From Bacteroidota bacterium (lineage in GTDB: Bacteria; Bacteroidota; Bacteroidia; Sphingobacteriales; Sphingobacteriaceae): a DNA stretch of 11,395 nucleotides. Position 1 is the stretch's first letter. Every line of letters starts with the position of its first letter. The position numbers and the translations under genes were made by a program. The stretch covers positions 1-11,395 of the forward strand of contig JABDEQ010000076.1 in the NCBI GenBank assembly GCA_013286985.1, given 5' to 3'. The notes under the pieces were generated by a model. It had not been told where the DNA came from. It worked only from the letters and a program-made list of their open reading frames with translations, and searched no databases. Positions 1 to 6,073 of this stretch are shown one piece after another.

Positions 1-280
1 CTGGATTATCCAAAAATAATGCAATCAGCGATGTTTTATAACCAGCATTATTCGCACTATCTACCAAATCTTTGAAACTCTCGTCATTGAAAACTGTTTC
101 AAGTACGATGTTTTTGCCGGAATTTAATGCGTTAAAAAACAATTCTTTTGTTCTGCCTTTATAAACATCTGTCATTAAAATCTCAAAATCAGCAAGTTCA
201 TTTAAGCGGGTGCGGATAAAGCTTGATTTTCCGGCTGCATTACAGCCTGCCACAAACACCAATTCGGGTGCTTTTATCAT
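1..280 (-). CDS. Zeta-toxin-like P-loop kinase, partial (N-terminal 93 residues)
   Basis: Only the first 93 residues are present; the reading frame runs off the left edge of the window. The protein opens with a hydrophobic beta strand leading into a Walker A loop, GCNAAGKSS, at residues 12-20. An acidic residue (Asp38, in TDVYKG) and the segment LETVFNDESF (60-69) follow, then a GY-containing strand. This layout is typical of the zeta toxin/AAA_33 group of small P-loop kinases, some of which phosphorylate UDP-N-acetylglucosamine. The ATG at 280 lies 2 bp after the stop of the small upstream ORF, so the two are almost certainly co-transcribed and probably translationally coupled. The substrate cannot be judged from the fragment. 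The toxin label is a family inference; a housekeeping nucleotide or sugar kinase is the alternative. Confidence 0.8.
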   Translation of the reverse strand, partial: MIKAPELVFVAGCNAAGKSSFIRTRLNELADFEILMTDVYKGRTKELFFNALNSGKNIVLETVFNDESFKDLVDSANNAGYKTSLIALFLDNP

Positions 281-282
281 TA

Positions 283-519
283 TTATAATTCTTTGAGGAA
301 AGTGTCTTTTATTTGAAGAGCAGACCCTTTTTCATCTACAATCACTTCAAAAGTAACAAGGAATTTTTCTCCTGTTGGTAATTCTTTACGCCAATATTCA
401 CCGTCTTCTTTAAAATGTGCATAAAAAGGGTTTCCAAGTTCAAAAGCCTTTTCTCTGCCTAATTCGTGTAAATTGTCAATATTCTTTAAAAGTATATCTA
501 CTACTGTATTCCTTCTCAT
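283..519 (-). CDS. Small protein upstream of zeta-like kinase, possible antitoxin partner
   Basis: This is a 78-residue soluble protein starting MRRNTVVDILL and ending KDTFLKEL, with no signal peptide or membrane segment. Its first third looks helical and its second half reads as short beta strands. I do not recognise the family. The reading frame stays open upstream to a GTG at 573 and an ATG at 552. I chose the ATG at 519 because a good Bacteroidota promoter (boxes at 566-569 and 538-545) overlaps the longer versions. The next gene begins 2 bp after its stop and encodes a zeta-toxin-like kinase. By position it could be the cognate antitoxin or a regulator of that kinase. It does not obviously resemble the classical epsilon antitoxin, so the role is inferred from context only. 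Confidence 0.7.
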   Translation of the reverse strand: MRRNTVVDILLKNIDNLHELGREKAFELGNPFYAHFKEDGEYWRKELPTGEKFLVTFEVIVDEKGSALQIKDTFLKEL

Positions 520-537
520 TGCAAAATTTACTTCACT

Positions 538-569
538 CAAATTTACACACATAAGTACCAAAAACCAAA
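538..569 (-). promoter_or_regulatory. Bacteroidota-type promoter for the small ORF/zeta-kinase pair
   Basis: Read on the minus strand, a TTTG box (566-569) is followed after 20 nt by TAAATTTG (538-545). This matches the Bacteroidota primary sigma consensus (TTTG near -33, TAnnTTTG near -7). The -7 box ends 18 nt before the ATG at 519, giving an expected leader of roughly 10-14 nt. This placement rules against the longer GTG/ATG starts. Confidence 0.65.
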
Positions 570-698
570 CCACTGAAAAACATTATGACGAGCAAGTACC
601 GACTTCAATTAATTGATTCTAAAAATCAGCGTATCTTTTTAAATTAAAATATTCAAATTGCGTTAAATTAAAACTCGCGCCAAGAATAACTTAACCTG

Positions 699-1532
699 AT
701 GATCAGAAAACAATATTTTAATATAGCCGGAGCCAAAGGCCGCGGTATGCTGATGGATCTTACCTTTCACGATGCCCATAAAAAAGCACCGCTGGTAATT
801 TTTGCGCATGGCTTTAAAGGGTTTAAAGACTGGGGCTCGCATAACCTGGTGGCCAATTACTTTGCCGAACACGGTTTCAGATTTTTAAAATTCAATTTTT
901 CACATAACGGTACCACTGCGGATCATCCGGTTGATTTTACTGACCTGATAGCTTTTGCCGACAATACCTTTACGATTGAACTGGACGATCTGGATGTGGT
1001 TATTGATTTTGCCTGCGGTGGATCGGCCATGCCAGCAGCTCCATGGGTTTATCTGATAGGGCATAGTATGGGCGGCGGACTCAGCATTATTAAAACTGCC
1101 GAAGATAAAAGGGTTAAGAAATTGGTATCGATGGCCGCAATTTCAAATTTCCGTAATTTATGGGAGAGAGACATTGAAGCACAATGGCGCTTGCAGGGCA
1201 TCACTTATATTATTAATAAACGTACCGGCCAGAAACTGCCCTTAAAAATATCTTTGCTGGATGATCTGGATAAACACCCCGTACGATTAAATATCATAGC
1301 CAAAGCCGAACAGGTAGAACAGCCCTGGCTCATTATTCACGGCGATGCCGACCCAACAGTGCCTTTAGCCAGTGCAGAAGAGCTAAAAGCCGCCCAACCC
1401 CAAGCCGAACTTTTAGTAGTCCACGGTGCCGATCATACCTTTGGCTCCAGCCACCCCTATTTAAATGAAGAGTTACCCCCGTTTTTACTGGAATTTTGCA
1501 ACCAGGCGATAGCTTTTTTTAAAAAACGATAA
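699..1532 (+). CDS. Alpha/beta-hydrolase fold protein (dienelactone-hydrolase/esterase-like)
   Basis: This 277-residue cytosolic protein has the complete alpha/beta-hydrolase core. The oxyanion-region motif is FAHGFKG at 35-41 and the nucleophile elbow is GHSMGG with Ser123. The acid strand IIHGDADPTVP carries Asp218, and His246 follows in GADHTFG. Ser123-Asp218-His246 therefore form an intact triad. A cap-like insertion (about 150-195, rich in Trp, Arg and Lys) sits between the nucleophile and acid strands. There is no signal peptide. The length fits the broad DUF/BAAT-like or dienelactone hydrolase groups. The substrate cannot be named; a carboxylesterase or acyl hydrolase is the cautious reading. 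The gene is alone on its strand with 166 bp to the divergent gene on its left, and no clear promoter box was found upstream. Coding start at 699 agrees with the onset of the conserved fold. Confidence 0.85.
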   Translation: MIRKQYFNIAGAKGRGMLMDLTFHDAHKKAPLVIFAHGFKGFKDWGSHNLVANYFAEHGFRFLKFNFSHNGTTADHPVDFTDLIAFADNTFTIELDDLDVVIDFACGGSAMPAAPWVYLIGHSMGGGLSIIKTAEDKRVKKLVSMAAISNFRNLWERDIEAQWRLQGITYIINKRTGQKLPLKISLLDDLDKHPVRLNIIAKAEQVEQPWLIIHGDADPTVPLASAEELKAAQPQAELLVVHGADHTFGSSHPYLNEELPPFLLEFCNQAIAFFKKR

Positions 1533-1672
1533 GTACGTAAGTTCAACTTGAAGTTTTAATGCCTGCTTCAAATTGTAATTGCAGGGTAAATAAAGTAATA
1601 ACTATTTTGTTGGCGCGTAACAATGCGGCGCTATTGCTTTCAAAACAATTCTTATTAATATTATAGTAGTAT
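1533..1672. other. Intergenic region between hydrolase and MBL-fold genes
   Basis: This 140-bp stretch is non-coding. It contains a weak imperfect hairpin (CCTGC at 1562-1566 with GCAGG at 1581-1585 and an inner AATT/AATT pairing) but no T-run after it, so a terminator cannot be claimed. No clean TAnnTTTG box was found before the downstream gene. Whether that gene has its own promoter is left open. Confidence 0.4.
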
Positions 1673-2665
1673 ATGAATTTAGTTGGGTCGATCAAAAAGG
1701 GTAAAAAATTTCAAAATCCAATTCCAACCGATGAGGCCGGTTTTGGTAAACTAATCCCTATTTTAAAAGAATACCTTAATAATAAAGCCGAAAATACCCC
1801 CGCCAAACAACTCGGTCCTTTTAAAACCGATACATCAATCTATAAAACACTACCGACAAACGGCTTAAGGATAACACTTGTGGGGCATTCCAGCCTGCTG
1901 ATAGAAATTGACGGCAAGCGCATACTAACCGACCCCGTTTGGAGCGACAGGGTGTCATTTTCGAAATATTTTGGCCCCAAGAGATTTTTTCAACCACCAT
2001 TAGCGCTGGATGAACTGCCTCCTTTAGACGCCATCATCCAGTCGCACGATCATTACGACCATCTGGATAAGGCTACGATAAAATATTTCGCCGATAAAAA
2101 TATTCCTTTCTACTGCTCATTGGGCGTAGGTCAACACCTGGAGAACTGGGGCGTATCCAAAAATTTCATCAATGAGATGGATTGGGGCGATAGCGTAATG
2201 ATTGGTTCGGATATCACCGTAACGGCTACCCCATCGCGGCATTTTAGTGGCAGGGGCGTTACCGGGCGCAATGAAACGCTATGGTCATCTTTTGTGATAA
2301 AGGGCCCCGTTCACAATATATTTTTTGGTGCAGACAGCGGATGGTTTCCGGGCTTTAGCGACATCGGTGAAGCATTTGGCCCGTTTGATTTAACCATGCT
2401 TGAAATAGGTGCTTATGGTAAATACTGGGCCGATATTCATATGGGACCCGATCACGCCTCCAATGCGCATCTGGCACTAAAGGGCAAAATAATGATGCCT
2501 ATACACTGGGGCACTTTTAACCTTGCTCCTCATGCCTGGTACGAACCTATTGAGCGCCTGCTGGATTATGCCAAAACAAAGCACATTAAACTATTTATAC
2601 CCGAACCGGGTAAACCAACAGAAGTAAAAGAATACAATTCGGGATGGTGGGAAAAGTATTTATAA
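1673..2665 (+). CDS. MBL-fold metallohydrolase, NAPE-PLD/UlaG-like
   Basis: This 330-residue protein has the metallo-beta-lactamase fold. The signature SHDHYDHLD supplies His125, His127, Asp129 and His130. His190 (PSRHFSGRG), Asp221 (GADSGW) and His278 (PIHWGTF) complete the seven-ligand dinuclear metal site. The order and spacing match the NAPE-hydrolysing phospholipase D branch, which automated annotation often calls UlaG-like or RomA-like. The entry strand GHSSLLIEIDGKRILTDPVW (71-90) is also typical of that branch. No signal peptide or lipobox is visible, so a cytoplasmic location is likely. The family includes phosphodiesterases and lactonases; bacterial members mostly lack a proven substrate. 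All metal ligands are present, so it should be catalytically competent. The downstream neighbour clpS is convergent and functionally unrelated. Confidence 0.9.
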   Translation: MNLVGSIKKGKKFQNPIPTDEAGFGKLIPILKEYLNNKAENTPAKQLGPFKTDTSIYKTLPTNGLRITLVGHSSLLIEIDGKRILTDPVWSDRVSFSKYFGPKRFFQPPLALDELPPLDAIIQSHDHYDHLDKATIKYFADKNIPFYCSLGVGQHLENWGVSKNFINEMDWGDSVMIGSDITVTATPSRHFSGRGVTGRNETLWSSFVIKGPVHNIFFGADSGWFPGFSDIGEAFGPFDLTMLEIGAYGKYWADIHMGPDHASNAHLALKGKIMMPIHWGTFNLAPHAWYEPIERLLDYAKTKHIKLFIPEPGKPTEVKEYNSGWWEKYL

Positions 2666-2673
2666 CATTGGGT

Positions 2674-2697
2674 TAAGCGTTTATTACTCCACGCTTA
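2674..2697. other. Small inverted repeat between convergent genes
   Basis: TAAGCGT (2674-2680) and ACGCTTA (2691-2697) form a perfect 7-bp stem with a 10-nt loop, exactly where the convergent MBL gene and clpS meet; its right arm lies inside the last clpS codons. No T-tract follows on either strand. It could aid termination on both strands, but support is weak. Confidence 0.3.
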
Positions 2698-2965
2698 CTG
2701 TCAAACCTTCCTGCTGAAGTATTTTGCGGTAAATTTCAACTTCGGTAAATGAGCCTTCCAATATGGCGCATTTGCCTTCGTTGTGTACCTTCCATGCTAT
2801 TTTTTCGGCCTGGGCTTCAGAATAATCCAGATACTTCATCATGCAAAAAATTACATGCTCAAAAGAATTGACATCATCATTCCACAATATTAAACGGTGC
2901 AGTTCTTTTAATCCTGCAAGTATCTCCTCAAGCGTTAATGTTTCTTCCTGTATTTCGGTTGACAT
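2684..2965 (-). CDS. clpS: ATP-dependent Clp protease adaptor ClpS
   Basis: ClpS delivers N-degron substrates (N-terminal Leu, Phe, Tyr or Trp) to the ClpA/ClpC-ClpP protease in the cytoplasm. This 93-residue protein carries the core LILWNDDVNSFEHV at 25-38. It retains the Asn29-Asp30-Asp31 cluster and His61 in KVHNEGK, which in studied ClpS proteins bind the substrate alpha-amino group and line the hydrophobic pocket. Methionines 42-43 lie where the pocket gatekeeper Met is expected. The segment EGSFTEVEIYRKIL (70-83) matches the C-terminal part of the fold. Residues 1-22 form a polar N-terminal extension with a Leu/Glu helix (LTLEEILAGLKEL), in line with the mobile N-terminal arm known for ClpS. 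No Clp ATPase gene is adjacent. The start at 2965 is supported by a TAAATTTG box just upstream. Confidence 0.93.
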   Translation of the reverse strand: MSTEIQEETLTLEEILAGLKELHRLILWNDDVNSFEHVIFCMMKYLDYSEAQAEKIAWKVHNEGKCAILEGSFTEVEIYRKILQQEGLTVSVE

Positions 2966-2974
2966 ATATAGCTA

Positions 2975-3009
2975 CAAATTTACTCAAAAAGAATAATAAA
3001 AAAGCCAAA
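2975..3009 (-). promoter_or_regulatory. Promoter of clpS
   Basis: Read on the minus strand, TAAATTTG lies at 2975-2982, ending 9 nt before the clpS ATG. A TTTG at 3006-3009 lies 23 nt upstream of it, slightly longer than the usual 19-21 nt spacing. The predicted mRNA leader is only about 2-6 nt, with no room for a Shine-Dalgarno site. Confidence 0.5.
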
Positions 3010-3127
3010 ATCGTGTTGAATAAGCTGCGTTGATTTGCCCTTCATTATTCAATTAACCGGCAGGCTTAATTTCGGTTAAGCAGGTTATTTGTTTAAAAGA
3101 TGTTACAATCGCGTTTAAAATGCTGCT

Positions 3128-3161
3128 ATTGAGCAGCACAATAAAAATTACTTTAAATTTG
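3128..3161 (+). promoter_or_regulatory. Promoter of the CBM9/DOMON-like gene, possibly leaderless
   Basis: ATTG at 3128-3131 is followed after 22 nt by a perfect TAAATTTG at 3154-3161. Only 4 nt (3162-3165) separate the -7 box from the ATG at 3166, so transcription should begin at or beside the start codon. The signal peptide begins right at this ATG, so a later start is not plausible. Confidence 0.55.
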
Positions 3162-3165
3162 CCTC

Positions 3166-4023
3166 ATGAAATTATCAGGCCCCAGTTTTTTCATCGCTGT
3201 TAGTTTACAGCTCGGTGCAATAAGCTTTTGCACCGCACAATCAAACAAAAACGTTATCGGAACCTTGCAGGCGCCACCGGCAAAAATTGTCATTGATGGC
3301 GATATCAAAGAATGGGGCGACAGCTTACGTTATTATAATACCGAAAAAAAGATCAACTACGCTATCGCCAACACAAAGGATACACTTTACCTGGCGATAA
3401 GGGTTAATGACCGCTCGGAGCAAATACGTATTTTAAGGGCCGGTATTACTTTTACCATCGACCCAAAGGGTAAGAAAAAAGAAACCTACAGCATCACCTT
3501 TCCACTTAACGTAAACGGAAGTGTATCGCTGCCTCCGCTTAAAAAGGACGATGTGCCAACAGATGTTACCCAGGAAGATCGCGACGAACTGATGCGCGAG
3601 CGTTTAACCAATTTGCGCGGTATTAAAGTAGTTGGGTTTAAAGATATTGAAACCGACATGATCACTACTTCAAATACCTATGGCTTTCAAACTGCGGTAA
3701 AGTACGATGATAATGACTACCTTATTTGTGAGGCGGCCATCCCGATGAGCTTTTTTCATGCCGACGGTTCGGATAAAAACGAATGGGCCTTTAATTTCCG
3801 GATAAACGGATTGCAGAAAAAGCCAAACACCGGAAATAGCGAACCCGGTTCAGAAAGCCAGGGCGGCGGAACAGGTGGCCGTGGTGGTGGTATGGGCGGC
3901 GGCGGTCGTGGTGGGCATGGCGGCGGTCATGGCAACCATAACAGCGAAGCTTTGGGTGCCGATGCACCAAGCGAGCTTTATAAATCAGAAGATTTTTGGG
4001 AGAAATTCTATCTCGCTAAATAA
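3166..4023 (+). CDS. Secreted CBM9/DOMON-like domain protein with Gly/His-rich tail
   Basis: This is a 285-residue exported protein of unknown function. Residues 1-24 form a signal peptide (hydrophobic FFIAVSLQLGAISF, cleavage probably near TAQ-SN at 25/26). Cys22 lacks a lipobox context, so it is probably not a lipoprotein. Residues 38-215 read as a beta sandwich opening with IVIDGDIKEWGDS, the entry motif of family-9 carbohydrate-binding/DOMON-like domains. Alternating strands follow, such as DTLYLAIRVND (72-82) and GITFTIDPKGKKK (93-105). Residues 233-259 are almost entirely Gly, Arg and His, followed by a conserved-looking aromatic end (LYKSEDFWEKFYLAK). The beta domain may bind a glycan or another envelope ligand, and the Gly/His tract could be a flexible linker or bind metal; both are guesses. 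It is convergent with the operon to its right and separated from it by a strong hairpin. Confidence 0.75.
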   Translation: MKLSGPSFFIAVSLQLGAISFCTAQSNKNVIGTLQAPPAKIVIDGDIKEWGDSLRYYNTEKKINYAIANTKDTLYLAIRVNDRSEQIRILRAGITFTIDPKGKKKETYSITFPLNVNGSVSLPPLKKDDVPTDVTQEDRDELMRERLTNLRGIKVVGFKDIETDMITTSNTYGFQTAVKYDDNDYLICEAAIPMSFFHADGSDKNEWAFNFRINGLQKKPNTGNSEPGSESQGGGTGGRGGGMGGGGRGGHGGGHGNHNSEALGADAPSELYKSEDFWEKFYLAK

Positions 4024-4047
4024 ATCAGCATTTCAATATAAACAATG

Positions 4048-4082
4048 AGGCCTGCTAAAAGATGATTTTAGCAGGCCTTTTT
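4048..4082 (+). terminator. Rho-independent terminator, probably bidirectional
   Basis: A perfect 13-bp stem (AGGCCTGCTAAAA at 4048-4060, its complement at 4066-4078) encloses a 5-nt loop, GATGA. The plus strand has five T in a row at 4078-4082, the first being the last stem base. The hairpin starts 24 nt after the stop of the plus-strand secreted-protein gene. It also lies about 23 nt beyond the end of the minus-strand operon, where the minus-strand tail is only moderately U-rich (CATTGTTTATA). Confidence 0.88.
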
Positions 4083-4101
4083 ATAAGTGGAATTGTGGTG
4101 A

Positions 4102-6066
4102 TTATGATTTTTTTGCAAGCACCAGCACCACTTTGTTAAAATCGGATGATGCATTGATAATTTTCCTGAATTGATCGAACTGATTAAGTGGAAAAGAAGG
4201 TTTGCGGTATTCTTCCATAATATGGATCGATAATACATTTCCCTTAATTTCGTAGTTCGAGACAAAGCCCATGGTTAGTTCGCCATTGTCTTTATAAGTT
4301 TGATCAATCTTTAAATCATTGGGGTTAGTGACCGTGTATCCATCCGGAATAACAAAATCAATCTTTCTTTCCTCTACATGCGCAAAGCCCATATCTATCG
4401 GGTACTGTCGTTGTTTTTCCTGATACATTTGTGTTTGCGGGCCTATGGCTAAGCCAATTTTTACCAATAGCTTATCACCGGCACGCTCAATTAATGCATC
4501 TGATTTTGTTTTAATATGTAGAATTATTGGCAGATTGGTATTGGCATCCTCAAACTCTTTATTCAAAACTTCCGATGAAAGAATATGATCCGTACTGGCA
4601 ACAGATTTAGCCATTTGTTTAATGAATGTGTTCTTTTGCTCATCATTGGCAAAGTTAAATTCATCTCTCATACTTATAGCCGTGTAACCGCAAAAGCTTC
4701 GGCGCGCATCTATCGTTAAAGAATCGAGGTTTTTATTCATCTCTATCTTTGAATCAATATTATCAACTGTTTTGGTATAATCTTCCAGTTCAACAGGTTT
4801 TACTTCTGCTATGGCCGATGTAATACTGCCAACAGACAGGGTTTTACAAAACAAGCCATTGGTAGCACCCCACGAAGGTAAAATCCATGGATAACGATAG
4901 TCTGGCCGGGTTGGCGTCATAAATTTGTTTTCGGTCGGGAAATAAAACAGCGGGTAATCGCAGTTATTCCAGTTTTCAAAAGTTCCGTCAACTAAATATT
5001 TGCTTTTGTTGCCTGTTAAAACAAACTGGTATTTTACCCCTAAATTTTGGTAAATGGCCGAATACAATCGTACGATGCCCATAGTGCCCGCTATTTTCTT
5101 TTTTAAAATGCTCTCCACTCTATTGGCATCATCATCCCTTTCATCCTCTTCGTACGAATAATTTTTCTTTACGTAGTTTTCAACGGCAATAATTTTAGGC
5201 TCTTCGCCATCAATTTTATCCCAGGCATTATCCTTAACCAGATCGCCAACTTTACTGTATTCTCTGTCGGTATAGTACGTGTATGCTTTATAGATTCTTT
5301 TTGCCAACTCATTCCAGGTAAAAAGGCGCTCGCCTTTGCGGGTATCATCGTTATATGAAAGCTTAAATTCTATTCGTTTTAGGTTAACCTGGTAAAAAGC
5401 ATATTTCTCATCATCAGCCGCCTCCATTCCTTTTACTGCACATTGTGTTATTCTTTTTTTATCAATTACCGTGTCTGTGGGCGTCAAAGTAAAGTTGTAC
5501 GGTTTAATTTGAAACGTTAACCTGGCAGGGGTAATAATTTTAAAGTCGGTTTGCAATATCGGCACGGCTTCCTGCATCTCTTCACGCCCAAAAAAGGATG
5601 TTGATCTTTTAAAAGTATACAGGTATTCAATTTCGCAGCCCTTTTCCAGACCATCAAGCGCAAATATTTTGTAAATATTGCCGTTTTGCTCTTTCAGATC
5701 CTTAATGTTGTTTTTATCAAGCTCAATAATTTTACCATTAGGTAAAATAGTACGGGCCTTTACATCTACCACATTTGATGTTTCGCTAAAGCCCAGGTAT
5801 ATTTTGTTAAAATTTTCAATACCCCGGTCATCATTAACATGAATAATACGGTGCAGCGTATAGTACTCCACAAGCTCGTCTCTTCCCTCATCGGTAAATT
5901 CAATTCTTCTGTTATCGTACAAAATAACGGCGTTTTCTTTACTGAATTTGCTATCAATGGTATGAATAACAGGCTTATCGGCCCATGTTTCTCTTTCAAT
6001 CTTTTGGCTATACAGCTGTTGAAATGATAATAAACCCATTACCAGGGAAAGAATTTGTTTTTTCAT
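4102..6066 (-). CDS. DUF3857 transglutaminase-like pseudoenzyme, exported
   Basis: This 654-residue protein starts with a signal peptide (MKKQILSLVMGLLSFQQLYS, cleavage near 20/21). A DUF3857-type beta domain spans about 45-235, a transglutaminase-like fold about 290-400, and a DUF3858-like C-terminal beta domain about 530-652. The fold is recognisable by alignment with the upstream paralogue: AVENYVKKNYSY (294-305) matches AIYSWVQHSIKY, and GTMGIVRLYSAIYQNLGV (327-344) matches GDCKDMASILTQMLNTAGV. In that alignment Met329 replaces the catalytic Cys, Cys369 replaces His and Thr384 replaces Asp. The intact reading frame and otherwise complete domains argue for a functional non-catalytic protein rather than a decayed gene. 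It is the last gene of the operon; its ATG lies 7 bp after the preceding stop, with an A-rich spacer AAGAAAC. A binding, regulatory or structural partner role for the active paralogue is inferred. Confidence 0.82.
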   Translation of the reverse strand: MKKQILSLVMGLLSFQQLYSQKIERETWADKPVIHTIDSKFSKENAVILYDNRRIEFTDEGRDELVEYYTLHRIIHVNDDRGIENFNKIYLGFSETSNVVDVKARTILPNGKIIELDKNNIKDLKEQNGNIYKIFALDGLEKGCEIEYLYTFKRSTSFFGREEMQEAVPILQTDFKIITPARLTFQIKPYNFTLTPTDTVIDKKRITQCAVKGMEAADDEKYAFYQVNLKRIEFKLSYNDDTRKGERLFTWNELAKRIYKAYTYYTDREYSKVGDLVKDNAWDKIDGEEPKIIAVENYVKKNYSYEEDERDDDANRVESILKKKIAGTMGIVRLYSAIYQNLGVKYQFVLTGNKSKYLVDGTFENWNNCDYPLFYFPTENKFMTPTRPDYRYPWILPSWGATNGLFCKTLSVGSITSAIAEVKPVELEDYTKTVDNIDSKIEMNKNLDSLTIDARRSFCGYTAISMRDEFNFANDEQKNTFIKQMAKSVASTDHILSSEVLNKEFEDANTNLPIILHIKTKSDALIERAGDKLLVKIGLAIGPQTQMYQEKQRQYPIDMGFAHVEERKIDFVIPDGYTVTNPNDLKIDQTYKDNGELTMGFVSNYEIKGNVLSIHIMEEYRKPSFPLNQFDQFRKIINASSDFNKVVLVLAKKS

Positions 6067-6073
6067 GTTTCTT

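Noticed and set aside
605..616. 12-bp palindrome TCAATTAATTGA upstream of the small ORF/zeta-kinase promoter as an autoregulatory operator
   Set aside because: It is very AT-rich, lies about 35 nt upstream of the -33 box, and occurs only once, so chance is a sufficient explanation.
1562..1585. Terminator after the alpha/beta hydrolase
   Set aside because: The stem CCTGC/GCAGG needs a bulge to extend and no T-run follows.
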